64,000 nt of DNA from Acanthosepion pharaonis (lineage: Eukaryota > Mollusca > Cephalopoda > Sepiida > Sepiidae): NCBI GenBank assembly GCA_903632075.3, contig CAHIKZ030002024.1, positions 5,569,501 through 5,633,500 of the forward strand, given 5' to 3'. The first letter of the stretch is position 1; every line of letters begins with the position of its first letter. Below are positions 24,723-35,809 of the stretch, piece by piece. Under the pieces are notes generated by a model that was not told the DNA's origin, made no database searches, and saw only the letters and a program-made list of their open reading frames with translations. Both the position numbers and the translations under genes were made by a program.

Positions 24723-24790
<68 letters not shown>
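24150..24790. repeat. (TA)n, TC and CA microsatellite cluster
   Basis: Long (TA)n at 24154-24200, about 24250-24311 and 24727-24786, with a TC/CA tract at 24585-24620 and irregular AT repeats between. Frames here read as alternating I and Y and are artefacts. Confidence 0.9.
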
Positions 24791-24792
<2 letters not shown>

Positions 24793-25004
24793 CAATAAAA
24801 CCCAAATGGAATAGCCTATTTCGTCCGACGAAGATATCATTCGTCTGTCTTATCAACCCTGGTGTGAACTGAGTTTGTGTGAGAAATCTAATCAGTTCTG
24901 ACATGAACTCAGTCCACACTGGGGTTGATAAGACAGCTAACCGATAACTTTGCCTGCCAAAATAAGCTATTCTCCATATGACATGATTCTGGATTTTATT
25001 GTTT
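24790..25004. mobile_element. Foldback MITE-like element, about 215 bp
   Basis: The two halves are long imperfect inverted repeats. aaacaataaaa at 24790-24800 pairs with ttttattgttt at 24994-25004; inner arms share gaatagcctattt / aataagctattc and gtcttatcaaccctgg / ccagt-type complements around a short loop near 24880-24895. It abuts a (TA)n tract on the left. No coding capacity; the structure fits a nonautonomous DNA transposon. Confidence 0.7.
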
Positions 25005-25923
25005 ATTAATTATTTGCTCTGTACTAAATAAATTGAGATCTTTTTTGTGGATCAGTTTTAATAGTTTATATTACTAGGATCAATTATGGTGCTCAGTCAT
25101 TTATTTTGAGAAGTAACGGAAAATTCTTGAGAGTGCTGCTATTGAATCTTACCCCAAAATCTGTAACCTATATTTTTTTAAATATCTTCTTTCTTCCTTT
25201 CCTAAAATAAATACTTCTTTCATAGGACAATATAATTAACTATAAAAATTTAAAAAAAAAAATAAAAGAAAATTGTTAAATTTAAAATCTTATATTATTT
25301 AAAATACATAATTCATAAATTAATCTTAAAGCAGGGTAAGATAAATAATAATTACATTAGAAAAAAACTCAACAATAAAAACAATGACTCACTTTTGTTT
25401 ATTTCTCATTAAATTAAATCATTTAGTATCTTCTGTAATTTATCTCGACTTTTGTTCAGCCTGAATTATATTCATGAGTATACTTAAATTTAAAACTTCT
25501 AAAAAAATAACAACAGTTTTATTCTGTTTATAAATACTTTCTGCAAAATAAAATCCCTATATTTTGCTAGATAAAATATATTACAGAACAAAACATGGCA
25601 GCTAAGATAAGTATTCATTTTGTCTTTATTCCCCCCCACACATACACACACACAGACATATATATATATATATATATATATGTTGGGATTTAGATACATT
25701 ATAAAGTATATTTTTGGTTTATACGGACTCAGATGAAAGTATGTAGAATTTAATTTATTTTTCCCAGTTCCACCCTACTTGTCCACACTTGCCACACCCC
25801 TATCCATATGACGCACTTCTTGTTTTGAAATAAGCCAATAAAGTGTCTGGAAATTAACTAGCATCTACCACCTGACAAGATATTAATGGTTGAAACCATG
25901 GTAGTTGGTATGTAAGTGATTCC

Positions 25924-26003
<80 letters not shown>

Positions 26004-26475
26004 AATACATACATATACACACACGCTCATGCATATATGCGAAAAAATACACAGCAAGCAAAAAAAATCTCTTCAAGATGTCTCAGTTCCAGTAATTACA
26101 ATGGTGTAGCTGAAAATTTCCGCAAACTTCTCAAGTTTTATTCATTTATCATCCCAATCACAATTTCAACATTCAGTTGTTTCTGAGACTTAGAAAACAT
26201 ATTTTAAACACGCGACATAAACAACCTCAAAACAAAAAATACCCCCCAAAAAAAAAAAACGAAGAAAAGAAAGCAGCTCATTTGCGTTTCATCTCGCCAG
26301 ATGCTTTCAATCTGTCATTAATATGCCGAGTTCGTCAGGCGCAGATAACTCTGTTGGGCGTGCCATAGAAACGACAAACAGAATAGGCGCCATGTTTGTT
26401 CAGCTTTCGCTTATGCACTGAGGAGCAAATTGGTTGAAATTCATACAACTATTAACAGTCATCCACATATGCACA
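25005..26475. repeat. AT-rich region with two (TA)n tracts, no gene
   Basis: (TA)n at about 25658-25682 (preceded by a C-run and CA repeat) and a pure tract at about 25932-26001. The segment gataagtattcattttgtc at 25605 recurs almost exactly at about 29045, next to an inserted SINE, so it is part of a dispersed repeat. No coding sequence is supported. Confidence 0.7.
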
Positions 26476-26479
26476 ATAT

Positions 26480-26700
26480 GGGCACGTGGTTAACTGAGTA
26501 GTTAGGACGCTCGATTTGCGACCATCAAACCCGGGTTCGAATCACACCATTGCGAATTCTTGGTGTTATCGGCCCGAGAAGATTATTCTTGAAAAGGGCC
26601 TTAAAACCATAGCAGCCGAGCCTTGTTTGTGGAATTGAATAGGCAGAACTGTTTGCAGTTGGTCGATCGTTGAGCTAGCACAAAATTACAAGTCACATCT
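26480..26700 (+). mobile_element. tRNA-derived SINE (third family)
   Basis: It begins with a tRNA-like segment: gtggttaactgagtagttag as A-box region and a perfect B-box-like gggttcgaatc near 26530. The acceptor arm does not pair, so it is not a tRNA gene. A body with cttggtgttatcggcccgag and aagggccttaaaaccatagc follows. This head and body differ from SINE-A and SINE-B. Confidence 0.6.
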
Positions 26701-26934
26701 AATCTTTTTCAGGTTGTTGATTATGCCAAATAATACGCTTTCTTCCAGAAAATTGTAACTAAGCTCTGCTCAACATCGTTGCATTGTAAAACACAGCTGG
26801 GCTCTGTGGGTGTTGAACAAACACAGATATACCTGAGTAGGCCTCTGTAACAGGAATTGGTTAGCCAGTTAGTCAAGGATACTCGGATACGAGCGGTCAG
26901 CCATTACTTAATACACATAGGTTGGTCATAAAGG

Positions 26935-27420
26935 ACCTCACTTAGGAAACGGAAAAAAACAACAAATCTTGAGCTCTGTCTGGTGGAATTTCAAAAGCGT
27001 ACTGCATTTACAGCTTGTTCCACATGGAAACTGTATTGCCAGTAGCTAGACTGCGTGTACGTCAAAGTAAAGAAGGCGTATCTTGCTTTGGTCACTTGAG
27101 GTCGGGTTTTGTTTCAGCAAGACAATGCCAAGCCACACACTGTCAGGTGGACTAAAGATAGGTTTTTAACAGATGGACGATATTGATATTCTTCCATATC
27201 CACCAGTTCCAATGCTACTCTGAGTGACTACGGCCTATTCCGCTCAGTGACACACTTTCTCTACGACAAGCGATTCAACACTATTGATGAAGTGAAGGAA
27301 GCTTCTTTAAATTTTTTTGATTCAAAGCCAGCGGGTTGGTATTTTTTTCACCAATTCATCTCAAGCAACGCAGAAGTGACACTAGTAAGCAAGGGGCTAC
27401 AGAGTGTGTAAGTAAGGGAA
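26935..27420 (+). pseudogene. Mariner-type transposase fragment
   Basis: The plus strand reads ELCLVEFQKRTAF, later FQQDNAKPHTVRWTKDRF, then SDYGLFRSVTHF and a C-terminal stretch KEASLNFFDSKP. QDNAKPHT holds the second catalytic aspartate and the SDYGLF block the third of a mariner (DD34D) transposase. The N-terminal DNA-binding part and terminal repeats are missing, and at least two stops interrupt the frame. Confidence 0.75.
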
Positions 27421-27871
27421 AAGACTGGTTATAGAGGAGTTGAGGAAAGAATAACAAAAAAGAACGGATTAGGATAAAGAGAAGAACTGGGATCAAGGTA
27501 ACAGAAGATATCAACTCACATTACATTTAAATTTTTGAAGATTATAGTTACCAGGGAAGCAAGTAAGAGGAAGGGAGTTCCACTGTCGGGAAGTGCGAAC
27601 GAAGAAGCTGTTGGAGTAGAAGAGGCGGTTACATTTAACTGTTTTGGCAGTAAAAGGATGGGGACGAGGTGCCAACCTACTAGCACGCTTAAATTCCTGC
27701 AGTCGGGGCACCAGTGAAAATAGCTTGTCAGAGCAAATGGCATGAAAATATTTATAGAAAAGACAGAGGGAAGCCACATTACGTCGGTGAGAAAGTGAAT
27801 ATAGTTGTTTCACCTCAGATCGGTGGAGAATGTGAGACCAAGAAGGCGCAATGAGGTGCACTCTTGGAGAT

Positions 27872-28270
27872 GAGCATCAACCATGATGATAGGAGGTAGG
27901 TACGTTCCTCTATGGTGAATAAATGGCAGCAGTTACGTTTTGGATGTATTAAATTTCACAGGCCATTTTCCTACCCCAGTCAACCTCAGAGGAGGTACAC
28001 TCATGGTGTTGAGCATCAACCATGATGATAAGAGGTAGGTACGTTCCTCTATGGTGAATAAATGGCAGCAGTTACGTTTTGGATGTATTAAATTTCACAG
28101 GCCATTTTCCTACCCCAGTCAACCTCAGAGGAGGTACACTCATGGTGTTGAGCATCAACCATGATGATAAGAGGTAGGTACGTTCCTCTATGGTGAATAA
28201 ATGGCAGCAGTTACGTTTTGGATGTATTAAATTTCACAGGACATTTTCCTACCCCAGTCAACCTCAGATT
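27872..28270. repeat. 139-bp triplication inside the LINE
   Basis: gagcatcaaccatgatgat occurs at 27872, 28011 and 28150, an exact 139-bp period, with near-identical sequence between. The repeated block encodes the post-palm part of the RT (KFNTSKT, LLPFIHHRGTYL). 139 is not a multiple of three, so each added copy shifts the frame. The high identity argues for recent local duplication or an assembly artefact. Confidence 0.9.
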
Positions 28271-29039
28271 GGAAGTCGTTTTTGAGACCAACGGCCAGGT
28301 TAACTTTGTTAGCAATACCGGGTTTACTATTTAGACAGGATAAATTGTAGTGTCATCTGTGTAGATGCCAACTTGAGAACTGATGACGCCAGGAAGATTA
28401 TTGATGAAAATCAGAAACAGTGTAAGACCCAGGACAGAGGCTTGAGGAACACCAGCGTTCGTATGGAAGGAACTGGAAGAGAAGCCGTTCTAGACAACAT
28501 TCATTTTACGGTTAAAGAGGAATGATTGGATTAATTCAAATAATCGTCATGTAATACTGTATCCCTGAAGCTTATGTAGAAGGCTTGCATGCCAAACCCT
28601 ATCAAACGTTTTCGATTAACCTAGAGCAAGAGCTCGGGCCTCGCTGTTATTATCAAGAGTTTGGTATACATATTCAGTTATGGCCGTAAGCACATCAGCG
28701 GTAGACCGGGTAAACCGGAAACCATATTGTTTGTCAGAGAGCAGATTGTGGGAGGTGAGACTGATGGGACGGTAGTTAGATGGGTCAGAAGAGTCTCCAG
28801 AGTTCTTAAAGATCGGGACGACATAGGAGAACGTCCAACAGGCTGGAAAGCGAGAATCGGCGAGGCAATAGTTGAAGAGTTTGGAGAACTGGAGTCAGAT
28901 GAGGGGCACATTTCTTTAGGACTCCGGCTGGCTAACCCGTCAATACCACTTGCTTTATGAGAGTCTAATTTAGAGACAAAATGAAATAAAATCCTTACCT
29001 TTGGCTTGATAAAATCCATTAAAGGACGAAACGCGTCGG

Positions 29040-29412
29040 GTAAGATAAGTTTTCATTTTGTCTTTATTCACCCCCCCACACACATATATATACACCTCTC
29101 TCTCCCATCGAATTCGACGTATGAGGGTCAAGCAGATCAGTTCCTAAGTACATGAGATTTGATTATAGTGGTGAAGGTTTTGTGCAGAACCATCCACACT
29201 TTTTGAAGGGCCGAATACAGAGATTTGGTGTACTACGTGCCACAGGGCCCCAAATGACCCTTCGCAGGTCTTGAATTCAGAGTTGTCCTTCTCCTAGACC
29301 AGTTGCCATCCAAGGCTATAGAACCCAGTCTGTCCTGCTATTTACCCGTAGCTGGAGGGAGAAGAGGATTCACACCTATTCAAGAGTATTAACACGTAAA
29401 TGAATGTAATGG

Positions 29413-29497
<85 letters not shown>
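29040..29497 (-). mobile_element. SINE-A copy with (TA)n(GT)n inserted in the LINE
   Basis: It contains the SINE-A variant-2 body (gacgtatgagggtcaagcag, cagaaccatccacactttt, ttgaattcagagttgtcctt, gaacccagtctgtcctgcta, gtaagtgaatgtaatgg-type end) on the minus strand, running into (TA)n(GT)n at 29412-29497. LINE coding sequence is present on both sides. The tRNA-like head is replaced by, or lost into, the microsatellite. The near match at 60.75-61.0 kb confirms the family. Confidence 0.8.
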
Positions 29498-30170
29498 GCC
29501 TCTGTTCTAGGAGGGAAATCAGGTGTGGGTACGTCGGACGAGTTCTGAGTTGGATGAAAATTTCCGAGTCAAGCATTCAGCCTTATCAGCTGAGGATGTT
29601 AGGACTTCGAATTAATTGAATCGAGGAAGGATTGAAGATTTGCTGTTGTTCGGAACACTCTTGCAGAGTCGCCAATAATTTTCAGAACCAAACTTGCGAG
29701 ATGCAATACGTTGTTTCGTCCTATCATCAAACAGTAACTTTGCTTCATCGAGGACACGCTTGCACTCATTACGAGCACATATAAAGGGACGCCTGTTGTA
29801 ATTAGACATGTCGCTCCGGTACAGACGGAAGAAGTGAGTCCCAGAGGCCATAGCAGCAGAGCAAATAGGTGAGAACCAAGGAGATGTGTGTGATTTAACT
29901 TGATATTTTAGTACTGGGATGAAGGCCTCGATGTCGGCTTTTACCCAGTAGGAGACCTCAGACGCACTTTTTTGTACGAGATGATTAAAAAGCACAGGAA
30001 AAGATCCAGATGCTGGCTGATCACTGGCAGAAGACGGTTGAGAATGATGGACTTTATTTTGAAGAATAAATGTTTGTTACGCCATAAAATATATAATATT
30101 CTATAGCGTGGTCAATACTGAAAAATTCTGGCATATAATGTAGTGACGATGAGACTATATATATTGGGTT

Positions 30171-30286
30171 GGGACACCTCGAGGTGATGTAATGGTTATC
30201 AAGCTTGTCTCGCTAGAACAATTTCTCACAGGGTGCTCTCCTAATTTCGGCCTTGTGCCACATCTAAGCTATACTTGGAAAATCAC
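30171..30286 (+). mobile_element. SINE-B copy with 15-bp target-site duplication
   Basis: A 116-bp tRNA-derived SINE: gaggtgatgtaatggttatc (A-box region), then gcttgtctcgctagaac, and ccttgtgccacatctaagct near the end. The flanks tatatatattgggtt (30156-30170) and tatatatatagggtt (30287-30301) match at 14 of 15 bases, a target-site duplication of the kind made by LINE-mediated insertion. Confidence 0.8.
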
Positions 30287-30479
30287 TATATATATAGGGT
30301 TGTTAGACAGATATGTTCATTTGTTTTTCCTAATGTTATTTAATTTAACACGCGAAATATTCTTACTGTAGTGATTCGTTCCCATCTGTCTGTTTTTCCT
30401 CCACAACTTTTGTTTATCTTTTTTAAAATCTGATTGAATTTTACATATTTTCGAACCTATGACTTTGGAGCGCCAAGTA

Positions 30480-30805
30480 GACAAAAATGAGCATTTTCGA
30501 CAACTGCTTTTTCAACACGACAAGGTTCACCCCTGAACCGCTAATGTGAAAAAAAAATCTATTCAAGAACTTTATTGGAAAGTTCTAGCATACTCATCGT
30601 TTTCCCCTGATTTAGCGCATTCACATTATCAACTTTGTCGGGAGCTTTCCAACAGTCTGCAAGGCGTTTTGTTCAGCAATGACGTGGAGTTGAAAGCATG
30701 GTTTGATTAATTCTTAAGCACTGAGGATTTCTACCGTCAAGACACTGACGCGAAAGTGGAAAGTTGGCAAGAAGTCGTGAACAGTGAAGGAGAATAAATT
30801 ATTGA
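30480..30805 (+). pseudogene. Mariner-type transposase C-terminal fragment
   Basis: The plus strand reads LLFQHDKVHP, followed after stops by SIQELYWKVLAYSSFSPDLA, then HSHYQLCRELSNSLQG, and closes with ESWQEVVNSEGE. This matches the second half of a mariner transposase, with SPDLA marking the third catalytic block. The upstream half is absent or unrecognisable. Confidence 0.75.
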
Positions 30806-31530
30806 ATGGCATTTAAAAAATATTGATAAATAAAAGGATTAAATGAATTAAAAAAAAACAATCGAATTTATCTGACACTTGAATAAAAACAGGGGTTTGG
30901 CTCTGAGCTAGTTACGTAATGTCGATGCTAGTTTTCAAATCAAAACTCTGTTACTCATCTTCTGTGTTATATCCGAGTTCGCATTTCTCTCTCTTTCTTT
31001 TCTCTCTCTCTCTCTCTCTCTCAAATGAGAATTTTATAGTGAGATTCATCTTGAAAATATCAAAAACTGCTGGGCATCATTCTCTTAATACATATACACT
31101 ACAGTTCAAAAGTTTGAGTTGACCACTGGTAAATTTTTAAATTGGCCCCAAAAGTAGTTATTCTCTACTTTAAATAACCCCCTTAACATTCTGCCTGCTA
31201 AAATTCAGAATGCCTCTCGTTACATATATATATATATATAGTCATCCACAGACAGACTGTTTCGCTTTATCACAGCGTGGCTAAGCATCCTAGGGGTTCA
31301 AGCCGGGATCGAAACCCGACTGATTTGACACCAACCAGATATCTTACCTCTAGGCTATCGTCGAAAGGAAGCGATTTTGTGCATCGTTTTTCTCTATACG
31401 AAATACGCCAACCGCTCGGAGAACTCAATTCAATTTACTTGAAGAGAAATGTAGTAGGAGCCGCTGTTTTTTTTTAATTATATCTTTTTAAACACCTTTT
31501 CCCTAGAGCGCTCAACCGGATTTTCCGGGA

Positions 31531-31567
<37 letters not shown>

Positions 31568-31826
31568 GTTAGAAACTATACTTGGTTTGTTTAAAAACAC
31601 CCGGATAACACAATTTGCAAAAGAAATATATTAAAACAAGTAGGTATTTTTGAAAAAAAAAATTGAAAAAAAAGAAAGGACTAAAAACATCCAACATCGT
31701 AATTTCTAGTCGAAAGAAAAAAAAAAACAAATTGAGTAAATCAGAAAAAAGCATAAAGTGCTGAATACGTTAAATAGAGCAGAGTATAAAAAAGCTGAGT
31801 GAAACCTAAGTAGGTAGTCCCTAGAC

Positions 31827-31830
<4 letters not shown>
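30806..31830. other. No gene; microsatellites and a Tc1-type end
   Basis: (TC)n at about 30990-31022, short (TA)n at 31223-31240 and 31533-31565. Around 31092, cactacagttcaaaagtttg resembles a Tc1-type terminal repeat and has a close relative near 32113. A stretch at about 31275-31325 with ggttcaagccgggatcgaaa is tRNA/SINE-like but too short to classify. Confidence 0.5.
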
Positions 31831-31860
<30 letters not shown>

Positions 31861-31863
31861 ATA

Positions 31864-31900
<37 letters not shown>
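31827..31900. repeat. (ATCT)n and (TA)n microsatellite
   Basis: About ten ATCT units run into a (TA)n tract. Confidence 0.95.
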
Positions 31901-31906
<6 letters not shown>

Positions 31907-32107
31907 CGTATGGATGTAGACAGGTTTGAAAATTATCGGCCTAAGAAGGGATTCTAAAACAAACTCTTATTGTGGGTCATTTAGTCAGATTTTAACTCGG
32001 AGGCCATGTCGAGGAATTTTCACCACTCTCACATGAAGATATATGCCTATCATTCTCACTCCCACTCTCTTACTTACCCTTGCTCTCTCTCTCTCTCTCT
32101 CTCTCTC

Positions 32108-32390
32108 AATACATATAAACTACAGTTCTAAAATTTGCGCCTACCTTGATAACGTCGTAATCGTTTTGAACTTAAATAAGAGAAAATTATACATGGTTAA
32201 AAAAGTGAGGCATGATTTTCTTATTATTATTTTATTATGACAAAAAGAAAAAAAATATGATTAAATTTTGCTCTCGTCAAAATATCCTCTTTTGGCCTTA
32301 ATTACTGCAGAACAAATTTTTGCCATTCGTTGCAAATGTTTCACAAAATATAGGTTTGATAAGTGATTCCATTAATTTTTCAATGGAAGA
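32108..32390 (-). pseudogene. Tc1-type element 3' end: transposase C-terminus plus terminal repeat
   Basis: On the minus strand the region near 32265-32340 encodes KHLQRMAKICSAVIKAKRGY followed by FDESKI and a stop, a C-terminus I associate with Tc1-like transposases. About 150 bp further on lies a terminal-repeat-like sequence (ctacagttctaaaatttgc on the plus strand at about 32118). The rest of the transposase is missing, and SINE-A sequence begins close to the breakpoint. Confidence 0.65.
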
Positions 32391-32414
32391 CCTTTTTTTC
32401 ATTTTTCTGTCAGG

Positions 32415-32792
32415 TTCTGAGAGGCACGGTGGAGTAATGGATAGCGGCTCGGATTGAGGAATCGGAGAGCCGAGTTCCAGTTCATTGGGAAAGGTATGAA
32501 TGCTCGTCTTCTGCTCCCAGCTGCGGGTAAATTGTGTTCTAGAGCCTTGGGTGGCAACTCGTCTACTGCAGAAAGAAACGGCAAGTTTTGAATTCAGAGT
32601 ATTCAGAATTCAGTTGCCATCCTAGGATATAAAACCCAGTCTGTCCTGCTATTTACCCATAGATGAAGGGAGAAGAAGAGGATTCATACCTTTCCGAAGA
32701 GTATTAGCACGTAAGTGAATGTAATGGATTCGATTGGAATTCGAACTCAGCTCTCCAATTCCTCAATCCGAGCCGCTATCCACTACTCCACC
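32415..32792. mobile_element. Two SINE-A copies in inverted, tail-to-tail orientation
   Basis: The left copy (32415-32596) starts with the tRNA-like head ggcacggtggagtaatggat and runs forwards. The right copy (32597-32792) ends in the reverse complement of the same head (ccgctatccactactccacc, then gtgcc). Both share the reporter segments ctgctatttaccc and aaaggtatgaat. The pair can fold into a stem of roughly 180 bp. Confidence 0.85.
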
Positions 32793-33685
32793 GTGCCTAT
32801 TAAGCAGGTATGGATGAGGATATGTTAGAAAACAAACGCTAATTCTGGATTATTTATCAGATTTTAGATTTATTTTTTATATATATATATATTTTTTTAA
32901 TAATTATTTTACAAGGTGTTTTCAACTGAAATAAATGACTCCTCCTCCCCGAACACTATATTGCTTCTCTCTGACATGACAATATATCATTTTTTTTATC
33001 TATCGACTCAATTTCCCAGTTCCCACCTTACGCCGGTCAGAAAAAAAAATCGGCACCAAAAATCAGTATTCTTCAAAGAGCGTATTCCTTCTTTGTAATA
33101 ATGGATTGTCATCGTAATCAGGAGACTAGTTACATTTATCATGAATTACAAAAGACTTTGAATTTTACTTCCCATCAGGCATCCATCTCAGCACAAAGGC
33201 ATCTGAAGAATTCTCTTCATTAGTTCTCTGCCGGGGGAAACATCCTTGGCAACCAACACCAAGCTTATACCATTCGAGATCATATTTTTTCTTTCATTCA
33301 TTCTCGAATATCCGGATCTTCGTGTTTGATTAGTCAACTATTAATTAAATAACACCTACATCATCATAACATACATATATCTTTCTTTAAGTCCAAACGA
33401 GTCTTTTTTTATCGACGTTCTTTTTTTTTTTTTTTCATATTCACTGCCTTTGATGGCCATGAAATTAAGGAAATATACAAGCAGAGACCAGAGACACAAA
33501 TAGGCTCTTTACGCCGCTTTCTTTGGTCTTCTGTTTTTAGGAGACACCAAAAGAATGTATTTAAAGGAAACTTCTTCAACGGCCCTGTGAAATTGATGAT
33601 ATCAATAGCGTGTATCCTCATGGGGGAAGGCTAATAAAACTAAACGTCAGTTAGTTTCAGAAAACGCCAACAAACATACAGGCAT
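32793..33685. other. No gene recognised
   Basis: AT-rich sequence with homopolymer runs. The 70-codon minus frame at 33409-33621 has no recognisable motif. Confidence 0.5.
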
Positions 33686-33689
33686 AGAA

Positions 33690-34105
33690 AAAGGAAAAAC
33701 AAAATCTGACTAAAGTCATTGTTATATAACGGAAGCATATCGAGGAAGATGTTCCCCCTGTAGAAGGCCTAAGAGACACTCGAGGTAGCGGGTTACAAAG
33801 TGGCATAGACATGTGGGAAAGATAACGGTGATCCTAGACTTTTACAGGTTAAAACACTCGTGATCGGGAAAGCATACACGAAGGAGTCGGTTCCACAGGT
33901 CAGCGGTTTCTGATAAGAAGCTGCTCGAGTTAAACTTACATTTCACCAAGGGAATAAAATAGGAATCTGGGTGGTTCCCTAAAATGAACGTGGCAGGATG
34001 GGGGGACTAAGCTGTGAAGTTTATGGCTGGTGGGACTAAGGAAAATTCTCCATGGAAATAGATAGAGAGAATTCAGTGTCTTTGTACAAACTCTGGGGAA
34101 CATTA
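33690..34105 (-). mobile_element. Non-LTR RT C-terminal fragment (Jockey-like)
   Basis: The minus strand, with frame breaks, reads FHGEFSLVPPAINF, SPHPATFILGNHPD, then SSSFLSETADLWNRLLRVCF followed by PDHECFN. This is the C-terminal block of Jockey-like RTs (pattern RSFFPRTARLWNSLP...FP). It is a different subfamily from 27.5 kb. No palm is visible. Confidence 0.65.
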
Positions 34106-34525
34106 ACATATGCTATTCAAAGACAACGTATAGATATTTATATCGACATTTATTCGGTTGAATATGTGCCATTTTGTTCAACTATTTTTCGCCATCTTTG
34201 AGGTACTTTCATGATTTCATATTCTTAGATCTTGGCAGTTGTCTGCGTGAAGTACTGGTCCAAGAGGATTTGAAATGGTTCCAGAAAATTGAAATTTATC
34301 CATTAACAATGCTGTAGGCTTTTCTACAAACACACATGTGATGAGACCACTGACCATTTAAACATTCCACGCTGCAGCAAATCTACCAACAGAAGACAAC
34401 GATCCTGCTTCCGCTCCCAAGGCCAATGTACTGATGATGACATAGGTGTTCATAGTTGGGTTAATAATGATCTTGAGAAGAAAATCAACATCCACTCAAG
34501 TGGTCCAAGAATTGGGACACAAGAT
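34106..34525. other. No gene recognised
   Basis: Unassigned sequence between the LINE fragment and the GC-rich element. Confidence 0.4.
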
Positions 34526-34853
34526 TCCTACACGCAAGGCACCAGTCAGTCATTTGGTGGCATGCCAGTAGCGTCCGCTGCCGCTGGTCCGCTGGTCCGC
34601 TGGTCCGCTGCCGCTGGTCTACTGGTCCGCTGCCGATGGTCCGCTGGTCCGCTGCCGCTGGTCCGCTGCCGCTGGTCCGCTGGTCCGCTGCCGCTGGTCT
34701 GCAGACGGGTTGCCGGCGTGTTCGTCTCGGCAACGTTATCACTGGCGTACTGCTAGTGGCCCACCGGTGGCCCGCCGGTGATTGCCATCAGATGACTGCT
34801 GGCGTTTACATCGGCGGTCCGCCAGAGGGCCACTAGCAATTTGCGTGTAAGGA
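34526..34853. mobile_element. GC-rich foldback element with CCGCTGGT minisatellite core
   Basis: The ends tcctacacgcaa (34526-34537) and ttgcgtgtaagga (34841-34853) are inverted repeats differing by one base insertion. The interior is strikingly GC-rich in an AT-rich window and carries a short tandem repeat of ccgctggt / ccgctgccgctggt at about 34576-34700, then palindromic gcccaccggtggcc-type sequence. Open frames here are translations of the repeat. It is best read as a MITE with an internal minisatellite; no target-site duplication is clear. Confidence 0.65.
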
Positions 34854-35234
34854 TAAAACATTTTCAAAACAGAAACTATGATGGGGAATTGGGATGACAA
34901 GAGTGAGAGCACCTACCATGAAGCCATGATAAAATCCAGGATGTAGAATTAGTAAATACTAAACACTTCAGATACCGCAGCGTATGGGGCAAATATAATA
35001 AATTAAGCATAGGATAAAAGGAAATTGACCATTGAATAAGTTGTGCCAAAGGTAGTTTCGCCCAATACCACAACTTGTTACGAAACCAAAAAATCAATCC
35101 GAGTCATGTTCTTGAATAACTTCGTCAGATTGAAACTCATATGGATGTCATGCATGGCACCAAATATCAATTGTAAGAAAACGGGGTGCATATTTTTTAG
35201 CAAAAGAGACAGCCCAATATGAAAATTAAAAATT

Positions 35235-35405
35235 AGATATACCGAAATGAAACAGGTACAACAATTTAGACATTTGCAAAGCGTATCAACAGAGGACAGA
35301 ATAGGCAACATGGAAATCCGAAGGTGCATTGGGATAACGACAGATGCCTTCCAAAAGCTAAGTAAAGTATTAAGAAATAGTTAAAAATATTGTTAGAAAC
35401 ATAAT
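35235..35405 (+). mobile_element. Non-LTR RT fragment
   Basis: The plus strand reads QQFRHLQSV, then MEIRRCIGITTDAFQKLSKV, which aligns with the KYLGS...EIRRRIGMAKGAFQKL block between palm and tail in the LINE copies at 36.9 and 56.45 kb. It is a short internal piece. A further weak LINE-like stretch may lie near 35570-35620. Confidence 0.65.
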
Positions 35406-35809
35406 AAACTTTCAGCTGTATACAACAGCTTCCTAAGATCAATGGTGAAAAATGGCTTTGGTGAGTAAAGCCTGAGGACATTGATAAGATTATCCATTTT
35501 CTTAGAATATCGTGGACTGCCGCTACAGTATCATAAAGAAAAAAACTGTACAAAATAATATAAATCACAGCCCTTGAGGACTGCCAACGGGAGCAACAAC
35601 GAAAATGGATAGCACATGTAACTTGAAGAGAAAATATTTACAAAATAAAGTTGTTATATTCCACAGCGTATCAAATAGAAGTTTCGGAAAGAAAACTCCC
35701 ATAAAAGTTGAAAAGAGTAATAACAGCTACTGGACTTGAGAAACCTGTATTTTTAAAAAAGTGTTTTAAGAAAAAGATTTTATAAATTTCAACCGAAATT
35801 ATTACTGGC

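Larger units (their letters stand above)
27511..30060 (-). mobile_element. Jockey/CR1-like non-LTR retrotransposon, decayed and interrupted
   Basis: On the minus strand, from right to left: a pre-RT segment (VKADIEAFIPVLKYQV, TSPWFSPICSAAM) at 29612-30000 that continues to about 29498 (SSADKAECLTRKFSSNSEL); after an insertion, the RT start SHKASGIDGL near 28950; FDRVWHASLLHKLQ near 28600; AGVPQASVLGLTLFLIFINN; and IYTDDTTIY at about 28343-28370, matching the YADD catalytic box. The C-terminus at 27511-27861 has LYSLSHRRNVASLCLFYKYF and SRQWNSLPLTCFP. Stops and frameshifts are frequent. There is no endonuclease domain, so it is 5'-truncated. Confidence 0.85.

Noticed and set aside
24101..26076. 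I/Y-alternating open frames
   Set aside because: They are (TA)n and (CA)n microsatellite translations, as are similar frames at 46.6-47.9, 60.7 and 61.4-61.7 kb.
26480..26560. Possible tRNA gene
   Set aside because: A-box and B-box like sequences are present, but acceptor and anticodon stems do not pair and a SINE body follows, so I call it a tRNA-derived SINE.
28661..28960. 99-codon plus-strand frame
   Set aside because: It is the antisense shadow of the minus-strand LINE reverse transcriptase.
34485..34836. Alanine/proline/glycine-rich frames on both strands
   Set aside because: They are generated by the ccgctggt minisatellite inside a GC-rich foldback element; frames on both strands overlap.
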